From Nitrospira sp. UBA2082 (GTDB lineage: Bacteria > Nitrospirota > Nitrospiria > Nitrospirales > Nitrospiraceae), in contig DCZO01000004.1 of NCBI GenBank assembly GCA_002331335.1, positions 95,411 through 129,320 on the forward strand: a stretch of 33,910 bases of DNA. The letters run 5' to 3'. The notes beneath the pieces are model-generated. The model did no database searches and was not told the origin of the DNA. It saw only the letters and a program-made list of their open reading frames with translations. The position numbers were made by a program, and so were the translations under genes. The first letter of the stretch is position 1. Each line of letters opens with the position of its first letter. This document shows positions 1 to 7,416 of this stretch, piece after piece.

Positions 1-2
1 CG

Positions 3-863
3 GCGACGCAGGTCTATGAAGGCGAGCGGCGGTTTCAGCTCACCCTGAGATTTCCTGAGCCGTATCGGAACAGCGTCGCCGCCATCGCGGAGATCCGCGT
101 GAAGTCCGCGTCCGGTGCACTCATTCCCATGAGCGACCTCGCGACGATCGAAATGCGGGAGGGGCCGGCCCGCATCAGTCGGGAGCATGTGAAGCGCCGC
201 ATCTACATCGGGTTCAACATAGTCGGCCGTGACATCGGCGGCGTCGTGGACGAAGGACGGGCCATGCTGGCGGCGCAGATCCGCCTGCCGGAAGGGTATA
301 CCGTTGTGTGGGGCGGGGCGTTCGAGAACATGGAGCGGGCCAATGCGCGGCTCATGATCGTTGTGCCGATCACGCTGGGCCTCGTGTTCTTCCTCCTCTT
401 CTGGGCCTTCCATTCGTTTCGATACGCGACCCTGATCATCCTCAATCTGCCGTTCGCGTTGATCGGCGGCGTCGTGTCGCTGTGGTTGAGCGGACAGTAC
501 CTGAGCGTCCCGGCCTCGATCGGGTTCATCGAGCTGTTCGGACTCGCGGTGGGGAACGGCATCGTGCTGGTCTCCTATATCAACCAACTGCGCCAGGAAG
601 GACAACAGATCGACGAGGCAATCCTGACCGGCTGCAGTCTGCGGCTTCGGCCGGTCGTGATGACCATGATGACCACGCTGGTCGGTCTCTTGCCGCTGGC
701 GCTGGCGCAGGGGATCGGTGCCGAAGTGCAGCGGCCGCTCGCGACCGTCGTGATTGGGGGACTCTTTACCTCGACGGCTTTGACACTGGTGGTCTTGCCG
801 GCACTCTATGGCGTGTTTGCCGGGCGTCAAGTGGGGAAAGAAGAGGCGCCGGGATGGGTGTGA
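3..863 (+). CDS. cusA: RND heavy-metal efflux pump, CusA/CzcA type, C-terminal part (5' end outside window)
   Basis: The frame is open from the window edge and ends at TGA 861-863, giving the last 286 residues of a protein that is normally about 1,000 residues long. It is the inner-membrane proton-driven pump of a tripartite metal exporter. The visible part covers the end of the second periplasmic loop (MSDLATIEMREGPARISRE) followed by the last transmembrane helices. The family signatures are clear: LFGLAVGNGIVLVSYINQLR, then RLRPVVMTMMTTLVGLLPLA and the closing GGLFTSTALTLVVLPALYG. This C-terminal pattern is typical of the HME (heavy-metal) RND branch rather than of drug pumps. The metal cannot be read from this fragment. 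It is the last gene of its operon, since the next gene begins 300 bp away. A second, separate Cus-type operon starts at the other end of the window. Confidence 0.93.
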   Translation, partial: ATQVYEGERRFQLTLRFPEPYRNSVAAIAEIRVKSASGALIPMSDLATIEMREGPARISREHVKRRIYIGFNIVGRDIGGVVDEGRAMLAAQIRLPEGYTVVWGGAFENMERANARLMIVVPITLGLVFFLLFWAFHSFRYATLIILNLPFALIGGVVSLWLSGQYLSVPASIGFIELFGLAVGNGIVLVSYINQLRQEGQQIDEAILTGCSLRLRPVVMTMMTTLVGLLPLALAQGIGAEVQRPLATVVIGGLFTSTALTLVVLPALYGVFAGRQVGKEEAPGWV

Positions 864-1166
864 GGGGGGGGGTGAGAGACAGGCGGGTCGGCATTTCGAT
901 GGCGGCATGATGCGCTGATCGTCGGTGGAGCTATCGGGCATGGACGTTTGTACTGGCACTGTCCGCTCTTCGGATATGCCGATATGCGCCATGCCGCTCT
1001 TCAAAATGCCGACCCACCCGTCTCTCTTGGAGAAAGGAAGAAGAACTTCGATGCGCGCGGTCAGGGATCGATGACACCGATCTTTTTGGTGGGGGAAGGG
1101 GAGAGAAGAGGCCATGCAGTGTGAGAGGGTGTTTGTTGTGCGTAACCACATGGAGGTGACAGGCTT
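864..1166. other. Intergenic gap, no gene recognised
   Basis: About 300 bp between the RND pump and the macro-domain gene. The short frames here lack family signatures. No tRNA, strong hairpin or repeat is evident. The only clear signal is the ribosome-binding site GGAGGTGA at the right edge, which serves the macro-domain gene. Confidence 0.5.
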
Positions 1167-1652
1167 ATGTTGAAGGAAGTCACAGGAGACATTTTATTGA
1201 CCAAGGCCGAGGCCGTGGCGCACGGGGTTGCGCCCAACGACAATTTCGGCACCGGACTGGCGTTGTCGCTCAGAGAACAGTGGCCGGCGATGTACAAGGA
1301 TTTCCGGCACTATTGCCAGACCTTTACGCCGAAACCGGGTGAATTGTGGACCTGGGCGGGCGTCGGCGGCACGCGCATCGTCAATCTGTTTACCCAAGAG
1401 CCGCCGCCCGGCCACGGAGCCAGGCCCGGCAAGGCCACGGTCGAACACGTCAATCACTGTCTCAAAGCGCTGGTCAAGGTCATCGAAACCGAGAAGGTCA
1501 AGAGCATCGCGCTGCCTCGCTTGGCCACCGGGGTGGGCGGGCTGAAGTGGGAAGACGTGAAGCCGTTGATTGAGAAACACCTCGGCCACCTGCCCATTCC
1601 GGTCTATGTGTACACGACCTTCCGGCCCGCTGTGCAGGCGAAGGAAGAGTAG
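1167..1652 (+). CDS. Macro-domain protein (ADP-ribose binding/hydrolysis)
   Basis: A 161-residue single macro domain. Macro domains bind ADP-ribose, and many remove it from proteins, nucleic acids or O-acetyl-ADP-ribose in the cytoplasm. The N-terminal EVTGDILLT strand, the HGVAPNDNFGTGLA loop and the PRLATGVGGLKWEDV nucleotide loop match the ALC1/TARG1/DarG-like branch. The catalytic Lys/Asp pair of TARG1 is not clearly preserved (Gly where TARG1 has Asp in the second loop), so hydrolase activity is uncertain. The start is supported by GGAGGTGA seven bases upstream of ATG 1167. No DarT-like ADP-ribosyltransferase toxin sits beside it, so it does not look like a DarTG system. It is followed after 39 bp by the amidohydrolase gene in the same direction. 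Confidence 0.85.
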   Translation: MLKEVTGDILLTKAEAVAHGVAPNDNFGTGLALSLREQWPAMYKDFRHYCQTFTPKPGELWTWAGVGGTRIVNLFTQEPPPGHGARPGKATVEHVNHCLKALVKVIETEKVKSIALPRLATGVGGLKWEDVKPLIEKHLGHLPIPVYVYTTFRPAVQAKEE

Positions 1653-1691
1653 GAGGCTCACAAGATTTCAGGGAGGCAAAGGGGGAATCCC

Positions 1692-2873
1692 ATGGCGCTG
1701 ATCCGGCAAGAGGTGTACGACCGAATCGTCTCGGTGCGGCGATGGCTGCACCGATATCCGGAGCTGAGCGGCAGGGAAACCAACACCGTCGCCGTCATCG
1801 CCGATTTTCTCCAAGGTATTGGCGTGCCGTATCGCGTCAGCGTCGCCGGCACCGGCGTGGTGGCGGATATTCCCGGAACGGCGGGAGTGCCCTGCGTCGT
1901 GCTGCGGGCGGACACAGACGCCTTGCCGATCCACGAAGAGACCGGCCTTGAATTCGCCTCCGAACATGTCGGCGTGATGCATGCCTGCGGCCACGACGGC
2001 CACACCGCGATGCTGCTCGGCGCGGCGGCGCTTTTGTCGGAGGAGAAAGATCTGCCGGCGCCCGTACGGTTGATTTTCCAGCCGGCGGAGGAAAAGGGCA
2101 CCGGCGCGCAAGCGATGATCCAGGCCGGCGCGTTAGAGGGCGCCGGCCTGATCTTCGGCGGTCATCTCGACCGCCACTATCAGCCGGGAGCGATCGTGGT
2201 CGCGGAGGGGGCGGTCAATGCCTCGTCGGATAATTTCACGATCGAGATTATCGGGCAGGGTGCGCACGGCGCCCGTCCGCACGAAAGCATCGACGCGGTC
2301 GTGGTCGGGAGCCTTATGATTATGGCGCTGCAAACGATCGTCTCGCGCGAGATCGATCCGGCCCGGCCGTCGGTCGTCTCTGTTGGACAATTTCAGGCGG
2401 GGACTGCTCCCAATGTCATTGCCGGTCAGGCCAAACTGAGCGGTACCGTGCGGGCCCAGGACGCGTCCGTGCGTCGGCAGCTGCTGTCCTCGATCCGCCG
2501 CATCGCCGAGTCAATCGCCCAACTGCATGGGGCGAAGATCCACGTCACGGTGACCGAGGGCACGCCGCCGCTGATCAATCCGCCGGACATGGCCGACCTG
2601 GCGCGCCGCGCCGCCGTGGAAGCGGTCGGGGAGGCCAACGTCCTGCCGCTCAAGACGGCGAACATGGGCGCGGAGGATTTCAGTTATTACATGGAACACA
2701 TCCCGGGGGCCTACGTCCGGTTCGGCGGGCAGGTACCGGGCAAGGAGGGGTTCCCCGCCCATTCGAGCAAGTTTGATTTCGATGAGAAGGCGCTGGCCGT
2801 GGGCGCGGCGTACTATCACGCCGTCGCCAAGATCGCCGGCCAACGGTTGCGCGATCAGCAGAGCCGCTCCTGA
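1692..2873 (+). CDS. M20-family metal-dependent amidohydrolase (hippurate/IAA-amino-acid hydrolase-like)
   Basis: A 393-residue cytoplasmic hydrolase of the M20D group, which cleaves N-acyl amino acids, amino-acid conjugates or related amides with a di-metal centre. Visible landmarks are HRYPELSGRE near residue 20, RADTDALP near 72, the metal loop MHACGHDGHTAMLLG with Cys99 and His101, FQPAEEKGTGA with Glu133/Glu134, and His158 in GGHLDRH. The C-terminal PAHSSKFDFDE carries the last metal-ligand histidine. Length is normal for the family. ATG 1692 is preceded by an AAAGGGGG stretch that can act as ribosome-binding site. The true substrate cannot be told from sequence. It is probably co-transcribed with the GNAT/cNMP gene, which starts 17 bp after its stop. 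Confidence 0.9.
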   Translation: MALIRQEVYDRIVSVRRWLHRYPELSGRETNTVAVIADFLQGIGVPYRVSVAGTGVVADIPGTAGVPCVVLRADTDALPIHEETGLEFASEHVGVMHACGHDGHTAMLLGAAALLSEEKDLPAPVRLIFQPAEEKGTGAQAMIQAGALEGAGLIFGGHLDRHYQPGAIVVAEGAVNASSDNFTIEIIGQGAHGARPHESIDAVVVGSLMIMALQTIVSREIDPARPSVVSVGQFQAGTAPNVIAGQAKLSGTVRAQDASVRRQLLSSIRRIAESIAQLHGAKIHVTVTEGTPPLINPPDMADLARRAAVEAVGEANVLPLKTANMGAEDFSYYMEHIPGAYVRFGGQVPGKEGFPAHSSKFDFDEKALAVGAAYYHAVAKIAGQRLRDQQSRS

Positions 2874-2890
2874 CCGTACACGAGGCCATC

Positions 2891-4543
2891 ATGATTCGAG
2901 TCCGAGAAGCCCGCGAGGAAGACGTCGGCCAGATCCGTGAGATCTTTCTGGCCGTCTACGGCACCGATTATCCGCACCGAGAGCTCTACGATGAGTTGTG
3001 GCTCAAGCGGTCCGTCTTCACGGACGATGCGCTCATTCTCGTGGCCGAGGACACCGAGTCCGGACGGGTGGTGGGAACGGCGTCCGTCCTCTTCGACTTC
3101 GGCGCCCATTCCGATCTCGTCGGCGAGTTCGGCCGGCTCGCCGTGCATCCGGACTATCGACGATTGCAGGTCGGCAATCTGCTCATGGAGAAACGCCTCG
3201 AGGCCATACAGAATCGGCTGCACGTCGGGCTGGTGGTGGCGCGCACCGTGCATCCCTACGCCCAACGGATCAGTTTGTCCCATGGATTTATCGCCACAGG
3301 ATTTCTGCCGTTGAAACATACGTTTCACCATCGGGAGAGTTTCGCGCTGTTGGCCCGGTATTTCGGCGATGCCCTGGCCTTGCGCCGCAACAACCCCCGG
3401 ATCATTCCCGAAGCCTATTCCCTGGCCGGCTGCGTCATGAGTCAACCGCCGCTCACGCCGGATTTCATCGTCGATGAAGACTCGGCGCCGTACCCTTCCG
3501 GAGGCGACTACACCATCGAGCAACTGCAGGCGGAAGGCTATCCCGCCTTGCTGCGCATCGAGCGGGGGCGCGTGCGCAATCGGGAGGTCTTCGGACCCAT
3601 CCGGCTGGACTATGGTTTCTTCAAACTGCAGGCGCGCCAGACCAGCTATTTTCTGGCGCGCTGCGGCGGCCAGATCGTCGGGGCCGTGGGGTACACCATG
3701 GATCCGGTCGAACGCACCGTGCGGGTGTTCGAGTTGATCTCCTTGGCCGACGACGTCGTGCGGTTCCTCTTGGCCGAATTGGAACGGAAATGCCGGGAGG
3801 AACTGGGCATCGACTATATCGAGATCGATGTCAGCGCCTATGCGCCCCGCATGCAACGCACACTGCTGGAATTGAATTTTCTCCCCGTCGCCTATGTGCC
3901 GGCCATGGTGTTCTATCAGGTGGAGCGGCTCGACATCGTCAAGATGGTGCGTCTGAACAGGCTGCAAGAGCTGGGTACGCTCGGCCTGACGGAGCCGGTG
4001 CAAGCCGTCGCCGACATCGTCATGCGGGGCTTTTCGACCTGCGTCATCGCTCCGCGCATGGCCCAGGCGATCAAGGAGATGCCACTGTTCCACGGTATGA
4101 ACAGCGAGCAGGCGGGGAGGTTGGCCGGCGCCTGCAGCGTGCGGGAGATCGGAGACGGGGAACGGCTCTTCGCCCAGCATGATCCAGCCGACCGGCTGTA
4201 TTTGGTGCTCCAGGGCCGGGTCGCCATCACCGGCGGCAGCCCACCGGGGCCGATCGGAACGGTCCGTGCCGGTGAGACTTGCGGAGAAGTCTCACTGCTC
4301 TCCGCAAGACCCCACTCCGCCACCGCTACAACCGAAGGGCCGGTCGAAGCGGCCGAGCTGTTGCAGCGCGACCTGGCCGATCTGATTCGACGCCGCCCGG
4401 ACATCGGCGTCATCATTTACCGCAACTTGGCTATCGGGCTGGGGGACAAACTGTCACGTTCCAGCCTGGCTCGCCTAGAGCATGACCTGGTTGCGGCGGA
4501 CATGCTCCATCCGGCGTCGGAGTCCGCTACGGCAGAGCCATAG
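2891..4543 (+). CDS. GNAT acetyltransferase (probably tandem) fused to a cyclic-nucleotide-binding domain
   Basis: A 550-residue three-part protein. Residues 1-150 are a GNAT N-acyltransferase domain, starting MIRVREAREEDVGQIREIF and with the acetyl-CoA loop RLAVHPDYRRLQVGNLL near 82-98. Residues about 200-360 look like a second, more diverged GNAT-like fold (GQIVGAVGYTMDPVE, then an AYAPRMQRTLLELNF helix). Residues about 395-525 form a CRP/cNMP-type beta-barrel (MPLFHGMNSEQ, LYLVLQGRVAI, CGEVSLLSARPHS). In the phosphate-binding cassette Glu466 is kept but His475 replaces the usual Arg that grips the cyclic phosphate, so cAMP/cGMP binding is doubtful. The general idea of a nucleotide-gated acetyltransferase is known for mycobacterial Pat, which has the opposite domain order. 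The substrate is unknown. The start is ATG 2891 with GAGG upstream. Confidence 0.85.
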   Translation: MIRVREAREEDVGQIREIFLAVYGTDYPHRELYDELWLKRSVFTDDALILVAEDTESGRVVGTASVLFDFGAHSDLVGEFGRLAVHPDYRRLQVGNLLMEKRLEAIQNRLHVGLVVARTVHPYAQRISLSHGFIATGFLPLKHTFHHRESFALLARYFGDALALRRNNPRIIPEAYSLAGCVMSQPPLTPDFIVDEDSAPYPSGGDYTIEQLQAEGYPALLRIERGRVRNREVFGPIRLDYGFFKLQARQTSYFLARCGGQIVGAVGYTMDPVERTVRVFELISLADDVVRFLLAELERKCREELGIDYIEIDVSAYAPRMQRTLLELNFLPVAYVPAMVFYQVERLDIVKMVRLNRLQELGTLGLTEPVQAVADIVMRGFSTCVIAPRMAQAIKEMPLFHGMNSEQAGRLAGACSVREIGDGERLFAQHDPADRLYLVLQGRVAITGGSPPGPIGTVRAGETCGEVSLLSARPHSATATTEGPVEAAELLQRDLADLIRRRPDIGVIIYRNLAIGLGDKLSRSSLARLEHDLVAADMLHPASESATAEP

Positions 4544-4704
4544 CTGATGGATTATCCATTGGTCCAGGACGGCTCGCTGGATATTCCCGTTGCTTACGGC
4601 TGGAAAAGTATGTGTTACTTGGCTGGTGCAGGGAAACTGACTCGAGGCAAGTGGCAAGACAGCGTGCAGAGCAGCGCGAATCGTCGGAGAGGGAAAGAAA
4701 GAGA

Positions 4705-5877
4705 ATGGACGGGACAGCACGACGGTTCTTTGCCCCCTGCCCGCGGGGCTTGGAGGGAGCGCTTGAACAGGAGCTCCACGATCTCGGAGTGCCGGCCACA
4801 TCCAGGACCGACGGGGGCGTCGGTTTCACCGCACCCTGGTCGACGATGTATTGGGTCAATCTCAAGAGCCACATTGCCAGCCGCGTCCTCTGGGAAGTCG
4901 GCCACAGCATCTATAAGACGGAAGATGACGTCTATCGCACGGCCTATGCGCTCCCCTGGCCCGACTGGTTTGCGCCCTCGCAGACAATCAAAGTAAAAGT
5001 GAGCGCGCGCCGCTGTCCTCTTCCCAGTCTGGATTTTCTCACCCTCCGGATCAAAGACGCCGTGTGCGACAAGTTCGTGGCCACGCACCATCGGCGGCCC
5101 AGCGTCGACACGGAACGGCCGCACATCAAACTCGACGCTTTTCTCGACGCCACAACCGTCACCTTCTATCTGGACACTTCAGGCGAGCCACTTTTTAAGC
5201 GGGGGTACCGGATCGCGTCCGTTGAAGCGCCGCTGCGGGAAAATCTGGCGGCAGGCATCTTGCGGCTCGCCGGGTGGACGCCCGCAGACGTGCTGCTTGA
5301 TCCCATGTGCGGGGGTGGGACCATCGCCCTCGAAGCCGCGTTGATGTCCCGACGAATCCCGCCGGGCGTTTCACGGCACTTTGCGTTCGAGCGGCTGCTG
5401 ATCCACGATGCCAAACTTTGGGGCCGTCTGCGAGAAGCGGCGCTCGCCAAACGTCTGGCAGAGGCTCCCGCCGCTATCTATGCGTCGGACCAGGATCCCG
5501 CCATGGTGAAGATCGCCCAGCGGGCGTTTCAGGGAGCGGGAGTGGTGGTCGATGTTCGGTTGAAACAGAGCGACATCATGGATCTGGAAGCCCCGGCGGA
5601 GCAGGGCGTCATGGTGATCAATCCGCCCTATGGGGTGCGCTTGAGTCAAGCCGACGAACTGGCCGCGCTATACCCCAAACTGGGCGATTGGCTGAAGCAG
5701 CGGTTCGCCGGATGGCGGGTTTATGTGTTGACGGGCGACGCCCGTGTACCGAAACTCATCGGCCTCGCCCCGTCGAAACGCATTCCTCTCTTCAACGGCG
5801 ATCTGGAATGCCGGCTCTATGAATTCGTCATCGTCCCGGGCGGTGCGAGACGACGGCTTGGGACGCAGAAAGCCTGA
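4705..5877 (+). CDS. THUMP-domain class I SAM-dependent 23S rRNA (guanine-N2)-methyltransferase, RlmL-like
   Basis: A 390-residue RNA methyltransferase. The N-terminal part (APCPRGLEGALEQEL onward, residues about 1-160) is a THUMP RNA-binding module of the RlmL/TrmN type. The C-terminal Rossmann fold carries the SAM loop DPMCGGGTIALEAA starting at Asp199 and the catalytic NPPYG at residue 306, the signature for N2-guanine or amino-group methylation of RNA. It corresponds to the N-terminal methyltransferase half of E. coli RlmKL, without the RlmK half. The frame is open upstream to a GTG at 4612, but those 31 residues are basic and low-complexity, and ATG 4705 has a GGAGAGGGAAAG stretch just upstream, so 4705 is preferred. 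The exact modified base cannot be read here. Confidence 0.85.
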   Translation: MDGTARRFFAPCPRGLEGALEQELHDLGVPATSRTDGGVGFTAPWSTMYWVNLKSHIASRVLWEVGHSIYKTEDDVYRTAYALPWPDWFAPSQTIKVKVSARRCPLPSLDFLTLRIKDAVCDKFVATHHRRPSVDTERPHIKLDAFLDATTVTFYLDTSGEPLFKRGYRIASVEAPLRENLAAGILRLAGWTPADVLLDPMCGGGTIALEAALMSRRIPPGVSRHFAFERLLIHDAKLWGRLREAALAKRLAEAPAAIYASDQDPAMVKIAQRAFQGAGVVVDVRLKQSDIMDLEAPAEQGVMVINPPYGVRLSQADELAALYPKLGDWLKQRFAGWRVYVLTGDARVPKLIGLAPSKRIPLFNGDLECRLYEFVIVPGGARRRLGTQKA

Positions 5878-5899
5878 TTCGCCGGGTGAATGCCCACAA

Positions 5900-5945
5900 C
5901 CCTTCACCGCCGGGAGACGACCCACGGCATGGCGGCGAAGAGAAG
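5900..5945. repeat. Left copy of imperfect direct repeat flanking the VapBC-type module
   Basis: Bases 5900-5945 match 6870-6915 at 40 of 46 positions without gaps (hand alignment, offset 970). In both copies the minus strand encodes the same protein ending, AAMPWVVSRR-stop here and AAMSWIVSSR-stop in the right copy, so the repeat is a duplicated gene 3' end rather than chance similarity. Confidence 0.8.
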
Positions 5946-6128
5946 GAGACTCACGTAGTAAGCCGTCCCGGACACCGGATCTCTATTCAGAATGACGTCT
6001 GAAGCGGTCATGCCCCGGAGTCCGATGCCGACGGCCAGCTCTCCCACCAGCATCAAGCCCAGCGCAATGCCCTCTTTTTTCGCTCCCTCGTCTCGTTGAC
6101 CGCTTAATGTCAGGATGCTATCATTTTG
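5904..6128 (-). pseudogene. 5'-truncated membrane-protein gene (C-terminal remnant)
   Basis: On the minus strand the frame is open from 6128 to the TGA at 5904-5906. It encodes about 74 residues that read as real protein: a hydrophobic segment EGIALGLMLVGELAVGIGLR, a short loop (MTASDVILNRDPVSG), a second hydrophobic segment and the end AAMPWVVSRR. There is no plausible start codon with a ribosome-binding site; the frame is closed by TAG at 6129-6131, inside the promoter/operator of the toxin-antitoxin pair. It therefore looks like the last third to half of a membrane protein cut off when the toxin-antitoxin segment arrived. A diverged second copy of its very 3' end lies beyond the toxin gene (6870-6915). 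Family not recognised. Confidence 0.6.
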
Positions 6129-6135
6129 CTAGCAT
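6096..6135 (+). promoter_or_regulatory. Promoter with overlapping palindromic operator of the toxin-antitoxin pair
   Basis: TTGACC (6096-6101), a 17-base spacer and TATCAT (6119-6124) form a good sigma-70-type promoter. The inverted repeat ATGCTA-N9-TAGCAT (6115-6135) covers the -10 element, the expected layout for autorepression by the ribbon-helix-helix antitoxin encoded directly downstream. Binding itself is inferred. Confidence 0.55.
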
Positions 6136-6156
6136 TTGGCTCACATGGAGGGCGGT

Positions 6157-6390
6157 ATGGCGCAAGTACTTGTGCGGCAACTCGACGACAAGGTGGTGGA
6201 TCGGCTGAAGAGGCGGGCGAAGGAGCACGGACGCTCGCTGCAATCGGAAGTGAAAACGATCCTGGAGGAAGCGGTGCCGGATTACGAGGCGGCGTGGAAG
6301 CGAATTGAGAGGTTTCGCAAGCACCTCAAGAAGTCCGGCCGACGATTTGCCGACAGCGCCTCCCTCATTCGCGAGGATCGTGACCGGTGA
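6157..6390 (+). CDS. FitA/VapB-like ribbon-helix-helix antitoxin
   Basis: A 77-residue antitoxin. Residues 1-40 form an Arc/FitA-type ribbon-helix-helix DNA-binding domain: a beta strand AQVLVRQLDD, then VVDRLKRRAKEHGRSLQSEV and KTILEEA. The remainder (YEAAWKRIERFRKHLKKSGR) is a charged tail that would wrap the toxin. An upstream in-frame ATG exists at 6136, but ATG 6157 is chosen because GGAGGG lies five to seven bases before it. The stop overlaps the toxin's GTG start (GTGA), so the two are translationally coupled. It is expected to neutralise the PIN toxin and to repress its own promoter through the palindrome at 6115-6135. Confidence 0.88.
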   Translation: MAQVLVRQLDDKVVDRLKRRAKEHGRSLQSEVKTILEEAVPDYEAAWKRIERFRKHLKKSGRRFADSASLIREDRDR

Positions 6391-6818
6391 GCGGCTATGT
6401 CGTGGATGCCAGTGTCGCGATCAAGTGGTTTGTTCCGGAAATTCACTCCGAGGCCGCGGTCCAGGCCCGCCGACTCCGTCAGCGACTTCACGTTCCGGGT
6501 TTCTTGACATTGGAACTCGGCAACGTCGTCGCCAAGAAGATTCGGCGGGAGGAACTCACCAAAGCAGACGGCGAGACCATACTGAAGGAATTACGGCACC
6601 TTCCGCTTCAGCGCCATGCCGACGAGCGGCTGTTCCCCGTCGCCTACGAGCTCGCCCTGGAAACGCGGCGCAGTCTCTATGATTGTCTCTACCTCGCGCT
6701 CGCGGAAGCGGTTGATGGACGACTCATTACAGCCGACCGGAAATTCTTCAACGCCGTGGCCGGAGGATCGTATGGCCGGCGATTGGTCTGGGTTGAAGAC
6801 TTACCACGGCTGCTGTAA
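6387..6818 (+). CDS. vapC: PIN-domain ribonuclease toxin, VapC family
   Basis: A 143-residue PIN-domain endoribonuclease, the toxic half of a type II toxin-antitoxin pair. The four acidic residues that hold Mg2+ are all visible: Asp7 (VVDASVAIKW), Glu43 (LTLELGNV), Asp99 (SLYDCLYLALAE) and Asp117 (LITADRKF), so the enzyme looks intact. VapC-type toxins cut tRNA or rRNA; the target here cannot be predicted. Translation starts at GTG 6387, overlapping the antitoxin stop by four bases. The pair sits between two partial copies of an unrelated membrane-protein gene end, which marks it as an insertion. Confidence 0.9.
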   Translation: MSGYVVDASVAIKWFVPEIHSEAAVQARRLRQRLHVPGFLTLELGNVVAKKIRREELTKADGETILKELRHLPLQRHADERLFPVAYELALETRRSLYDCLYLALAEAVDGRLITADRKFFNAVAGGSYGRRLVWVEDLPRLL

Positions 6819-6863
6819 TTGTCTCACCTCTTCCTCCGTGTCCATGCTCGTCGCGTTTCTCAA

Positions 6864-6886
6864 CTCCAGCCCTTCACCGGCTGGAG
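6864..6886 (+). terminator. Hairpin downstream of the toxin gene, possible terminator
   Basis: CTCCAGCC, seven loop bases and GGCTGGAG make a perfect 8-bp stem 45 bases after the vapC stop. No T-run follows, so Rho-independent termination is uncertain. The stem overlaps the right copy of the flanking repeat. Confidence 0.35.
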
Positions 6887-6915
6887 ACGATCCACGACAT
6901 GGCGGCGATAAGAAG
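6870..6915. repeat. Right copy of imperfect direct repeat flanking the VapBC-type module
   Basis: The partner of 5900-5945, 40 of 46 bases identical. The minus strand preserves a protein ending (DLLIAAMSWIVSSR-stop, stop complement at 6874-6876) homologous to the left remnant. Upstream of it on the minus strand the similarity to the left copy fades within a few codons. Confidence 0.75.
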
Positions 6916-6960
6916 ATCAGACGAAAGGGAAGAACGCGATGCGCGGGCACCTGAGGCTTG

Positions 6961-7299
6961 CTATCGGGCTGGACTATCGATGGCAGGACCGGTTCGGCTG
7001 CGGTTGTTGAGAGAGCTTTCGTCGTTCAGCCGCCGTCCAGACTCAGCCCGTCCGTTCAGATCGGAGTCTGAGGGGAGGATCGGCCGGCGCGGGAGTTGGC
7101 AGCGAGTGTCTGCGGGGTTGCACCGCCCGCGTCGAGTTTTCATCGGCAGTGGGTCTTCGCTCTGAATGGATTTTCCTGTTCTGGGTGAAAGGGCGGAAGA
7201 ATCGGCATGAAGTACCGGGGCCGTTGTCAACCCGATCAGCCCGGAGAGGAAAAGGGTACTGACAAGGAAGAGCCGGTGAACACGCATGTCTTCATTCAT
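6961..7299 (-). CDS. Hypothetical exported protein
   Basis: A 112-residue frame beginning with a convincing Sec signal peptide (residues about 6-32: VHRLFLVSTLFLSGLIGL followed by TTAPVLHA before DSS). The mature part is short, polar and rich in Arg, Ser and Pro (MKTRRGRCNPADTRCQLPRR), with two cysteines and no recognisable domain. Two starts are possible, ATG 7299 and ATG 7287; neither has a strong ribosome-binding site. It lies upstream, on the same strand, of the right-hand membrane-protein remnant. Function unknown; the signal peptide is the main evidence that it is a gene. Confidence 0.45.
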   Translation of the reverse strand: MNEDMRVHRLFLVSTLFLSGLIGLTTAPVLHADSSALSPRTGKSIQSEDPLPMKTRRGRCNPADTRCQLPRRPILPSDSDLNGRAESGRRLNDESSLNNRSRTGPAIDSPAR

Positions 7300-7416
7300 A
7301 CCAGGTTTTTGGCAGGCGTCAACCTGTGTCCATGCTGGGTAGCAATATGGGCAGAAAGTGGGTGACCGTGACTCAATGAGAGAGCGCGCGTGGTTCCTGA
7401 TTCATTTCCCCGGGCC

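Noticed and set aside
1167..1652. Macro-domain gene as half of a DarTG toxin-antitoxin system
   Set aside because: No DarT-like ADP-ribosyltransferase gene lies on either side.
2855..4180. 441-codon minus-strand frame
   Set aside because: Antisense to the GNAT/cNMP fusion. Composition dominated by His, Gln and Asp with no recognisable domain.
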